The position numbers were made by a program, and so were the translations under genes. Below, one piece after another: positions 14,089-24,423 of a stretch of DNA of 64,000 nt; the stretch's first letter is position 1; each line of letters begins with the position of its first letter. The notes beneath the pieces were generated by a model. It was not told where the DNA came from, did not search any database, and was given only the letters and a program-made list of their open reading frames with translations. This stretch comes from Dermatophagoides farinae (Eukaryota > Arthropoda > Arachnida > Sarcoptiformes > Pyroglyphidae), in the NCBI RefSeq assembly GCF_024713945.1, contig NC_134682.1, positions 3,417,001 to 3,481,000 on the forward strand, given 5' to 3'.

Positions 14089-15135
14089 TTATCATTGTTG
14101 ATGTGAATTGTTTTTTTTCCCTAATGAACAGTTATTATTATAAGGTATGAGATGAGATGAGATATAAAAAACATTGATATTTTGTTGCAAACTAAATGTG
14201 AAAAAAAAGAATGAATGAATGAATAAAAAACAATGTTTTCTTCAAGAAATAAATGTAAATTATTATGTTGTGAATCTTTTTTTTTTGCCAGTGACAAATT
14301 GACAAATATTTCAAATAGTGTACACATAACTATAGTATATTATAATGTATGATGATGATGATGATATTCTGTAGAACTGGCATATTTTTTTTTCTTTTTT
14401 TGGTGGGTAGGTGTGATATAGAAAATTAGAGATTCTATTTCACTATGTGATTGCATGAATCAGTGTTGTTGGTTGGTTGGTTGGTTGGTTACAAGATTTG
14501 ATTTTTCTTTCACAGGATATCATTATATTCTCGTGCATGTTTGCATGTGTGTGCATTGTGTATACATTAATGAAATGAAAAGTAAAGTTCCAATACACAC
14601 ACACACAGAGAGAGAATATAGAATTAAAGAAAAAACTTTAATGTGTCACAAGCATGTTTTTTTTTATTCTTGAATGTCTATGTCTGTACGTATTTCATTT
14701 ATTAGAGAATTTTTGCTTTTTAGAATCATGTTAAAAAAAAGAGAAGAAATATATATTAGATTCTAAAAAAAAACATTGAAAACAAGTGACAGACACATTG
14801 ATGTAAACATGTTCTCATTTTACCTAATAAATTATTGATCGTGATATGGTAGTTTTCTTATTTCTTCTTTGTGTGTTTGTGTCTTTATCATGACGAAAAT
14901 CCAGAACCAATGTGAATGAAAAAAATGAAAATGTATGTGTGGGTGTGTGAGTATGGTTGAATTAAATGAATGAATGATTGTTGCAAACAGATTGAAATGT
15001 GAAAATCATAATAATAATAATTGCAAATGAATGTAACCAACGAATAATAATAATGATGAAGAGATGAAATTAATCTAATTAGTAGTTGAAAGTTGTTGCG
15101 TCACCATTCTTTGGTGATTTTGATGTTAATGTAAG
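13391..15135. other. Intergenic region, no gene seen
   Basis: About 1.7 kb between the Gly-rich gene promoter and the NASP stop codon. It contains a GATT repeat near 14060-14090, GATG runs, a TTGG repeat near 14466-14490 and poly(A). The NASP 3' UTR must occupy its right-hand part. I see no supportable coding sequence. Confidence 0.5.
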
Positions 15136-16923
15136 CTATTGTTTTTCTTCATTTGTTGTTGTTGTTTGATAAGTCGATGATTCGGTGGTTGTTGTTGTTG
15201 ATGATACTAAAGGTGTGGCAACATTGCCATTATTCGTTGATGATGATGAACATAATTTTTTATTTGGAACATTCACATTATCATCATTTGTTGTTGCTGA
15301 TGTACCATTTTCTTTATTACTATTACTATTACTACCACTGTTACCATCGATATCATCGTCACGCTAAAATTAAAAAAAAAAATCCAAATGTTAGAATATT
15401 TGTTTTTTTTGATGCTTCACTTTTATCTCATCACTTACTTTACGTTTAATCAGATGTGTAATGTTTGTAATTGGTTTTTCCAATTTACGAAATTCTTGTG
15501 TCTTTTCACGTTCTTTTTTATCGACCATTTCCAAACGATCCATTATACGACGACCACTTTGAATCTGTTCTTTCATATCTTCAATCTTCAATTGTATCTC
15601 AGGTATCAGACTTTCTAATTGTTGTATTTCACTTTCTAATGTTGCTTTTTCAAATGTATCCATATTGGTAGTGTCTTTTTCCTTTAGATTATCGATACGT
15701 AATTTAATAACATCCAATGCACTTTGAAAACAATTATTTGATGTTTCACAATCATATGATGATGATGTTGCTACGGTTGAATTTGAATGAATTAATTTAA
15801 ATGAATATGCAAGACCTAAATAATGATAGGTGACGGCAATTAAACGATCATCCGGTTTCAATACCCGACGACGATGTTCCAGACATTCATTTAACAATGC
15901 AATAGCACCATCTGGATTTTCCCAATCAATACTGATTTCGCCAAGTTTTTGTAATGCTTCAGCATAATTTAATGATGTTTCATTATTATCCAAATGTTGG
16001 CTATAAATATCTCTGGCAGTTGTTAATACTTCATATGCGATTTCAATATTGGAAGCATTATCTTCTTCTTCATCATCATTATTTGCAGTACCACCATTTG
16101 TTGCTGATGTTCCAGGAACATCAGCCGATGACGATGATGGTCCTTTCGATGTTGATGGCTGTTGTTGTTGTTCCATTAGATCAATGTCCATTTGTTTTTC
16201 ATTTTCATTACTATTTGTTTCAACATTATCTTCCACTTCATCTCCATCTTCTTCATCAACTTTAGCTTTTTCTTTTTGACCATCAACATTATTTTCTCCT
16301 TCTTCTTGTTCCTCTTCATCACCTTCTTCACCGTCGCCGTCATCATCATCATCATCTTCACCACTATCTGGTTGATCTAAGAGAATTTTTTTAGGAAAAA
16401 ATTAGATCAAAATTAAACAGAAATATCAAAACACACTTACTTTCAACATTGACAATACCACCATCAAGACCTTCTTCAAGACGTGACATTTCATATAATG
16501 CAATACCATAATTTAGATAGGCTTCAGCACATTCAAGTGCACGTAAACCATATAGATGGCCAAGAAATTCACATGCCGTTTCAAAACAAGGTACAGCTGA
16601 ACGATAATCTGAAACGATCATATGACGTTTGCCATGTTGCATCGATTGTAATGCTTCGGTTAATAATTCTTTATCACTGAAAAATAGAATGGTGAAAAAA
16701 AAATAGCAATCGAATCCTGTAGAATAAATACTTACGGTTCAGAAAATTTTGTCGAACTACTTGCAACATTGGAATCATCATGATGATTTACATTTTTTGT
16801 TGATGATGATGATGATGATGTTTTCGATTCTTCCAAATTCGATGATGATGTTGATCCAACAATATTATTTGTTGTTTCATTTGTTGTTGTTGTTGTTGTC
16901 GCTGATGATGGATTATCGGCCAT
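15136..16923 (-). CDS. NASP: NASP-like histone H3 chaperone (SHNi-TPR family)
   Basis: Four exons joined by in-frame GT-AG introns: 16923-16736, 16676-16441, 16376-15439 and 15363-15136, giving 529 residues. The N-terminus (MADNPSS) is Ser/Thr-rich. Residues 63-141 begin the TPR region (DKELLTEALQSMQHGKR, then YRSAVPCFETACEFLG and AEAYLNYGIALYEMSRLEEG). Residues about 143-190 are a strongly acidic Asp/Glu stretch. TPRs resume at about 249-370 (NIEIAYEVLTTARDIY, YAEALQKLGEISIDWENPDG, LIAVTYHYLGLAYSF). A coiled coil at about 382-420 follows, then a low-complexity Ser/Thr/Asn tail. TPRs interrupted by an acidic insertion are the hallmark of NASP/Sim3/Hif1 proteins, which bind histone H3 and H3-H4 and maintain the soluble histone pool in the nucleus. 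Assignment rests on domain order and characteristic segments. Confidence 0.9.
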
Positions 16924-18509
16924 GATTTGATTTCGAATTTCGAAATGATAGCACAAAATACTGATTTTTTCAAAATCAAAATGATTGAATATCCTAATAA
17001 AAATGATTGTGATAAATAAAGATTTTTTAAAATTTACTTTAGTTGATGATTAATGATTAGAAGAAAAAAATGACAAAAACTTGAAATAATCGAAGAAAAT
17101 GTGCCGCGGCCACACAAAAAAAAACAAACACAAAAGATTTTTGTCAAGCGCCAACAAGCAACACTTTTTTTCTGTTTGTATTTGTTTGTTATAATCAAAA
17201 CCACCACCACCACAACAACAACAACAACCACAGTTTGATCTAAGTATCGTCACATTAAGCGGCTTCTTAAACGAGGGAAAACATTGGTGATGATGTTCTG
17301 CGGGCAAAAAAAAAAAGTATGGCAGCTGCTGCCAGATATCGTCATCGAGCACACAAGCGGTGTGTGTGAATTCTCATTGAACATTCGCAAGAATTAGTGT
17401 GTACACGGCCGGTAGAGAAAAGAATGAGAACAAAAATCTTCTTGTGCCACCATCTATTGTCGGATTCTGGAACTATAAAATTCGAATAAAATAAAATTTT
17501 TCTCTCATCATCATCATTGAAGTGTATTTGATTTTTAATGAATGGACGAGTGATTTTTTTTGTTCATATTTTTTTTAAAAATGAATTTACATTTCCGGTT
17601 CATGAATGTTTGTTCGAGTGTGTGTGTGTGTGTGTCAATACAATGGCATTCAAAAATTCTATGATTCAGAAAATTGGTTTGTTAAACATAACCAGTTTCT
17701 TTTTTGGATTTTATCCATCATTTATAGCATACAATCAATTAGAATCAATCCATCAACAAAAACGAAAAAAATGTGAATAACCCGAATGACAATTGATAAA
17801 TTCATTTATTCATCCATTCATCCATCCATTTTTTACATTTTGATTCAATTTTTTTCATTGTTTGTTCACTGGTCAAATGGTCAATGGTATATTTTCGTGG
17901 TGGTTGTATAATAAATAACTCACACAAACATTGTTGGTTGAAAATTTCATTTCATTTACCAATTTTGTTTATTCACCACCACCATTATTACCACCATTCA
18001 ATCATCAGGTTGTTAGATATGTATACACAACAACACTACCTGCATTTATAACAACAACTTGTTGGGGTTATACCCTTATCATCATCATCATCATCATCGA
18101 TATCACTCACACACGCACACACAATATACATGAACACAGAGAATTGTATTGAATGACCTGAACCGGTAACGTGAACCCTTAAATCAAATGAACGTCATCA
18201 ACAATATATAATAAATAACATAAGGTAAAAAAAAACTTTTTTCTTTTTTTGTTGTTCAGTCCGTTTTGTTCACCAACCCAACCATTCATTCATTGTATGT
18301 CTGTGCGTGTGTGTTATATTCTTCATTGATCGATATATTGCCATTGGATTGTGGTTTTTCTTTTTCAGAACTAAAGAAAAACAACAACAACAACAACAAT
18401 TGTTGTGTATTAGACATGTTTTTTCTGTTTGGCTATAAGATTACATCATTATTTTTGTCTTGTTACTAATCATCATTGATGATTAATCTGAAATAAAAAA
18501 AAAGAAGAA
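16924..18509. other. Divergent intergenic region between NASP and the masquerade-like gene
   Basis: About 1.6 kb between the start codons of two divergently transcribed genes, so it should hold both promoters. A locally GC-richer patch at about 17230-17420 (with CAGCTGCTG and GGCCGG) stands out from the A+T-rich background and may be the NASP core promoter or 5' UTR. A 45-codon open frame at 17643-17780 (+) has a hydrophobic middle and a basic tail but no other support. Confidence 0.45.
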
Positions 18510-21481
18510 ATGTTATTATTTAAATTCAAATCATCATCATTTGCATTATTCCTATTATTATTATGTTTACATCAATCATTCAATCAAAATCATAATGTTC
18601 ATTGTACGGAAAATATCAAATGTTGATGAAAATCATCATCAACAACAACAACAATTGGATACGGAAAGATCACCATCGAATGAAACGGGCTATTTTTCAG
18701 GTAAATTTTTCTGAATGAAAAAAATTCCCAAATTAATTATCATTTTATAATTTAGATTTATGGAATACATTAACAACGGTGAATAAAACATCATCATGTC
18801 CAGGTGAATGTGTTCATGCTATAACATCAATATTTTGTGATAATGTTATTGAAGATAATGTTTCCTGTGGTGGTCATCTATCTCGTTGTTGTGTTTCGAA
18901 TAGCCAATATTATCAGATATTTGGTCATTTACCTACTCAATCATCATCATCATCATCATCGGAAAATTCAGATATTTTCGAATCGAATATATCGACTGAA
19001 CAATCACAACCAACAACAACTGAAACATTTAGTGTTATATCAAATAATCATCATCTAACGACAACCACGACATTGGCGCCGATGACCACAATAAATCATC
19101 AAGAACCATCATTATTCTATACAAATACAGATTATCAGCAGCAGCAGCAGCAGCAACAACAACAGAATTCAAGTATAAAAACAAATCCATGTCCAGTACA
19201 ATGTACATCAATGCATGCAAGTAATGCATTCTGTTTACGTCCATTGTATGATGCTTATTGTCCAAATTCGAATAATGATGAAGAATGTTGTCTAGAAATT
19301 GAATCACCATCAACATTGGATACAATGACAAAAAATTTTATCAAATTAATACAACAAACAGTAGCTATGAATCAAACGAAAAATATTGGTGCCGAATTTC
19401 AGCAACATTCTGTCTCATCATCAACACCGTACACTATAACCACGACAACAACAACAACAACAACTCAATCATCATTACCGCAATGTGATGGAACATGTGT
19501 TGTACCATTATTTCATATGTTATGCGATGAAATTGATCATAATCAATATTGTGCACATGGTTATTGTTGTGTAAATCGTGATGAAATTATTTCTACAACA
19601 ACAACAATGCCAACAATTTCACCATGTGATGGTACATGTTTACCGGTCATTCTAAGTGGAATGTGTACGAAACCATCGGAGCTAGTATTGAAAACATTAG
19701 ATTGCGGTACTGGTACTATTTGTTGTGCACGTGGTAAAATTGATCAATCATTCCAATCAATTATTCCTGGTTTATCTGGTAGTAATAATAATTATCCAAA
19801 TCATCATCAAATATCAATACAACAACAACCACCAAGAGTACAATTACCATTAATTCCCGTAAGGAAAAATAATCATCCACCATCACCATTATCATCATCA
19901 TCATCATCAACGATTCTAATGGAAACTGGTAATAATAAAGTTCATTTTCGACCACCAACAAATATTCCAGATAATTCCGGATATGTTCCAACAAATGATG
20001 ATAATATTATGCAATCATCATCATCATCAATTAATGAACAACATAATTTTATTTGTCCAGGAAAATGTATAAATTCAATGTTCAAATTTACATGTTTAGG
20101 TGGTTATTCAATAAATAAACATTTTAAATGTTCTACTAAAGGACAAATATGTTGTGCTTCAAATGTTGATATTGAAAAATTGGAAATATTTCTGCATAAT
20201 ACAAAAATGGTCCAACAACAAGTTCCACCACTACCACAATCACCACCACAACAACAACAACAAATGTCGCAAGCATCTAAACCTAATCCAACGCTAACAT
20301 CACAAATTCTACAACCATCGAATGATAATAATAATAATAATAAACCACCAGTAGCAGGAATAGTTTCGATTGCGGCACCAATAATGAAACCACCAATTAT
20401 AACACATTCACCAGTACCAATCCAATCATCTAACAATGAAAATATGTTAGGTTTGTATCAATATGTTTTTTGTCAGTATCCTCCAATATAACATATGTTT
20501 TAATTAATTATAGATCTTCCACCTTTGCAACAACAACAACATCAAAAACAATCATCACATGTATGTGGTATAAAAGGATCAAAACGTAGTCAACGTGTTG
20601 TTGGTGGTAGTGATTCATATCCAGGTGAATGGTGTTGGCAAATAGCATTGGTTAATCAACAGAATAAATATATTTGCGGTGGTGTATTGATTGGAAAACA
20701 ATGGGCATTAACAGCAGCACATTGTGTTACAAATTACTTACGTAAAAATGAAGCTATTTTTATTCGTGCTGGTGAATATGATCTTACACGTAATAATCGT
20801 TTTGGACAAATGCAAAAAGTACAGACAATTTATGTACATCATAATCATAATAGTCAATCATTGGATAATGGTAATCAATCAATCTATTATGGATTTATCA
20901 ATCAATCATTTGAAAATTATTTTATATTTTTTCTACCTAATAGATATTGCTCTAATGAAACTTTTATCACCAATCGAATTGAATCCAAACACATGTTTAG
21001 TATGTTTACCTACATGGAATACGAATCGTTCATCATCATCATTATCACGAGATAAACAATGTACGGTTACTGGTTATGGATTTCAACATGAATGTAAGTG
21101 ATATTAATTCCACTTTTTTTTGGTTAAATTGTAATCAATTCGTTTTTTTTTGTTTCAGCTGGACCAATTGCATTAAGAATACGTGAAGCATTAATACCTA
21201 TCGTTGATGATCAACAATGTATAATGAAAATTAATTCCGTTACGGAAAAACAATTTATATTACCGGCAAGTAGTTTCTGTGCCGGTGGCCATGGTGGCAA
21301 TGATGCCTGTCAAGGTGATGGTGGTTCTGGTTTAGTTTGTCATACAATAGATGGTTATTATGAACTTACTGGTTTAGTTTCATGGGGTTTTGGTTGTGGC
21401 CGTAATGGTGTACCGGGCGTTTATGTAAAAATATTAGCATTTATCGGTTGGATTAATCAAATTGTTAGTACAAATGCATAA
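18510..21481 (+). CDS. mas: Masquerade-like clip-domain serine protease homologue
   Basis: Exons: 18510-18700, 18756-20450, 20514-20870, 20944-21093 and 21159-21481; roughly 900 residues. Exon 2 encodes five six-cysteine clip-like domains starting CPGECVHAITSIFC, CPVQCTSMHASNAFC, CDGTCVVPLFHMLC, CDGTCLPVILSGMC and CPGKCINSMFKFTC, separated by Ser/Thr/Gln/Pro-rich linkers. Exons 3-5 encode a trypsin-like domain: activation-like site SQR/VVGG, TAAHC with the His, DIALMKL with the Asp. The serine motif reads GDGGSG instead of GDSGGP, so the catalytic Ser is Gly and the domain should be inactive. Five clips plus a dead protease domain is the architecture of Drosophila masquerade, a secreted factor in cell-matrix attachment; related homologues act as cofactors in phenoloxidase cascades. 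Oddity: the signal-peptide ATG at 18510 is one base out of frame with the rest of exon 1 and meets TGA at 18624-18626. Confidence 0.85.
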
Positions 21482-21584
21482 GTTGGTAGGAGAGGGTTAT
21501 ATAATATTCATCTCATCTCATTTTATTTCATTTGTGTCATAAAACATATTCAACATATATTAATTTCATTTGTAAAATTTACAT

Positions 21585-21590
21585 TTTATT
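21585..21590 (-). terminator. Candidate poly(A) signal, four-TM gene
   Basis: AATAAA on the minus strand about 91 nt beyond the stop codon of the four-TM gene, inside the presumed 3' UTR of the convergent masquerade-like gene. Confidence 0.45.
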
Positions 21591-21642
21591 TCATTTTTGC
21601 TTGACCACACTTCATATTGATGATAATTCTTTTTTTTAAAAA

Positions 21643-21648
21643 AATAAA
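21643..21648 (+). terminator. Candidate poly(A) signal, masquerade-like gene
   Basis: AATAAA 162 nt after the stop codon. The position is typical for a 3' UTR, but chance matches are frequent at this base composition. Confidence 0.45.
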
Positions 21649-21680
21649 TATTCAGGATTGGAAATGATATAGAAAAAAAA

Positions 21681-22464
21681 TTAAATCTTTATAGTATGAC
21701 GAAAATCAATTATAAATGGATAATTTTCATCGAAAATTGTTGTTGATAATAAACGACGTTGTTGTTGCCGCTGCTGTTGCCGCTGTTGTTGTTGTTGTTG
21801 TTGTCGTTGATAATCATGATGATGATGCCAATACCATAAACGAATATAAATGACAATCAAAATATTAACTGTAATTAATAGAATTAGAAATATTGAAGTT
21901 TCCAAACAATTTTCTCGGCTTTGTCCAAACCACAGTAATGGATCATGTATCATATGTATGATGGCGATCATTAATGTCATTATTATGAATGATGAATATA
22001 TTATTGTTAATAAAATACGTTCACCAATCACGCCGATTATGCCGATTATTGATATTATCGATGTAAATATTATAAAACTAATCGTCAATAATAACATTGA
22101 ATCCTATGAATATTCAAACATAATTATCATTAGAATGATGAAAAAACAAACTGGAATTTTTTATTATTTTTTTTTTTCGTTCATTACAAACCTTCATTTC
22201 CTGTAATTTTAATTCATCATCGTCATTTTTATTATCATCATTTTGTTGTCGCTGTTGTTCATATTCATAATGAACAATAATTTCATCGATAACAATGATC
22301 GGTATGAATGAACGTAAAATGATCGATAGCCAACAACCAAATATTAATAATGATAATATTGTTCGAATTGATTGATAAAATTGTAATGATTTTAATAACA
22401 TTTTTCCATTTTTTTCCAGTTTTTTTTGTTTTTGTTGATATCGATATGTTTCTACTGAATTCAT
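21681..22464 (-). CDS. Unrecognised four-transmembrane protein
   Basis: Two exons, 22464-22192 and 22103-21681, joined in phase 0 with a donor GTTTGT and an acceptor TTCATAG; 231 residues. Hydrophobic helices lie at about 34-58, 94-117, 121-143 and 158-181. Helices 1 and 2 are separated by an acidic, Asn/Gln/Asp-rich segment (about 60-91). After helix 4 comes a His run and a Gln/Arg-rich tail (about 184-210). The topology recalls tetraspanins and other 4-TM families, but there is no CCG motif and no large cysteine-rich loop between helices 3 and 4, so I do not assign it. The initiator ATG at 22464 is the first in frame. Its upstream neighbour on the same strand is PAICS, about 295 nt away, which leaves little room for a separate promoter. 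Confidence 0.7.
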
Positions 22465-22678
22465 CAAGAATCCTTGATGATTATGAAACTCATGTAAACA
22501 TCTCTATAAATCGCTCTGTATGCGCATCTATTTTCACATATTTCAAGGACAATTATATAGAATTTGACATTGAAATATATTCGTGTGTGCGTGTGTGTGT
22601 GAGTATTCAGATATCTTCTGGTTATTTTATTTCGGTTATCATTATTTGAAAGCATCAAAAACAATAGACAACAAGTCA

Positions 22679-22684
22679 TTTATT
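22679..22684 (-). terminator. Candidate poly(A) signal, PAICS
   Basis: AATAAA on the minus strand about 75 nt after the PAICS stop codon, in the short gap before the downstream four-TM gene. Confidence 0.45.
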
Positions 22685-22758
22685 TTAAAATGAAATTTTT
22701 CAATAAAAACAGAAAAAAAAATTTCCAATTTCATGTTTTCGGTTTTTTTTTGTTTCAT

Positions 22759-24423
22759 TTAGATTTTCGAATGAATCAATCGAACCACCTGATAGGTTTG
22801 AAATGTACGAATTGTAGACCAAACAAATGCATCGCTTGTACCGACAATATTTGCACACATTATAGCAGCATTGTCAGCACCGATTACGGTTCCAGTACTC
22901 ATACCCGATGGTATACGTAATGAAGACCAAATATCGGCTTGTAATATTGAAACATCTGTTGTGGGTGGTGTGCTAATCACTGTTTATTTAGCAAAGGGAA
23001 AAATACAAAACAAAAAAAAACATTTGAATCATAAATATAAACTTGGAAAATCATTACAAATCATTACCTGGAATTGGAAGATTAGCTGCCAATACCGGAC
23101 CAAGACCATTACTCATACCGGCAATAGCAACAACAACTTTACAAGATGGCCATTGTAGAATTTTGGCTGCCATTTCCAATGTTTTCTGTGTAGATTTATG
23201 TGCCGATGCAACATGTACATCAACAACATAGATTTTATATCGATTCATCAATGTATCTTTAATTTTCATTGCATATTCTTTATCGGATGGTGATCCAACA
23301 ACAATAGCAACAGTTGGTGCTACAACACCTTCAATTTTTGACATATCCGGTTTTGTAGGTATCAATGAATTGAATAATTTCTGTGTACGTTCGGCAACAA
23401 TTTCAAAATTAGCTTTCACTAAATTCAATGCATCTTCATCGATCTTTGAATTGTCCATGTTACGATAAACTTGTTTGTCTAACATTAAACGTTTTTCACC
23501 ATTTGGCCATAAACGCCATGAATCATTATCGATTACATCAGCAACGACAATCTGTTTGATACCATTCTCTTCATATACACCAAATTCAATTTTCATATCA
23601 ATCAATGAATGATTAACCGTTTGCCAAGCTATTCATAAATATCATCATTAAATTAAATTAAATTCAATTCGAAAAAAAAGAAACAAATTTATCTAACCTC
23701 GTTCAAGTACTTCGAAAACTAAATTCGTTACACGATACATTTCCTGGACATGGTCAGCGGTAATAATCATATCACCAATATTTAATTTTGCACCAATCAA
23801 TGTTTCTTCCGACCAGAATGGATCATGATTAGCATCATCTTTGTAAAATGTTTCCAATTTTAATGGTGCAAATCGATAACCTTCTGGAACATGTGGATGT
23901 CTACGAAGAAATGAACCGGTTGCAATACGACGACAAACCCATTCAATCGGTATCATTGAACAACGTTTAGCAATAAATGAACGTTTTGAATCGGGATTTG
24001 ATTCCGCAACTCTTGATACAAAATGTGTACGTATACCGATGGCATTTAAATATTCAAATATAGCACAATTAGTTTGTGTAGAAAGAATTGATTTTCCAAC
24101 TAATGTATGTGATTTTGCACCATCACCTGCAGTGATACGATCCTTGCTCAATATATAAACGTGATTACGATGTTTTGCGTTGGATGATTTAAATGAATAA
24201 ACTTGTTTTGTTTTACCTTCGATCAAAATATCGCCAATATCAGATTTACTAATTTCTGTTTGTAAAAGAAGAAGAAAAAAATTTTTTTATTATTATTTAG
24301 ACTTGAATCTCGAATGTTTCATCATCATCATCATCATCATTTTTTTTTTTTTTTTTTGATCATTGATCAATTTGATTTAAGTACATTTATTGTTACGAAA
24401 TTTGAATTAATTAACTCACCCAT
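22759..24423 (-). CDS. PAICS: Bifunctional AIR carboxylase / SAICAR synthetase
   Basis: Four coding exons: 24423-24420 (ATG plus one base), 24255-23698, 23628-23068 and 22979-22759; 447 residues, close to the animal enzyme. It carries out two successive steps of de novo purine synthesis in the cytosol: carboxylation of AIR to CAIR and ligation of aspartate to give SAICAR. The SAICAR synthetase domain fills about residues 10-270: EGKTKQVYSF (nucleotide binding), KDRITAGDGAKSH, IEWVCRRIATGSFLRR, VVADVIDNDSWRLWP. The class II PurE-type AIR carboxylase domain fills about 290-447: VVGSPSDKEYA, VASAHKSTQKT, AIAGMSNGLGPVLAANLPIP and SSLRIPSGMSTGTV. All introns keep frame. The first coding exon is only four bases, yet the exon 2 frame has no ATG before EGK, which supports the split start. 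A TATCGATA word lies about 340 nt upstream. Confidence 0.96.

Larger units (their letters stand above)
21482..21680. other. Shared 3' region of two convergent genes
   Basis: Only 199 nt separate the stop codons of the masquerade-like gene (+) and the four-TM gene (-). A plus-strand AATAAA lies at 21643-21648 and a minus-strand AATAAA at 21590-21585. If both are used, the two 3' UTRs overlap by several tens of nucleotides. Confidence 0.5.

Noticed and set aside
15153-15449. Val/Leu/Tyr-rich plus-strand frames
   Set aside because: Complement of NASP exon 4 and the 3' end of exon 3, which splice in frame to the NASP body.
16049-16380. Ser-rich and Phe/Ile-rich plus-strand frames opposite NASP
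   Set aside because: Complement of the Asp/Glu- and Ser-rich NASP exon 3.
21681-22464. Tetraspanin identity for the four-TM protein
   Set aside because: No CCG motif, no cysteine-rich large loop, and wrong loop lengths.
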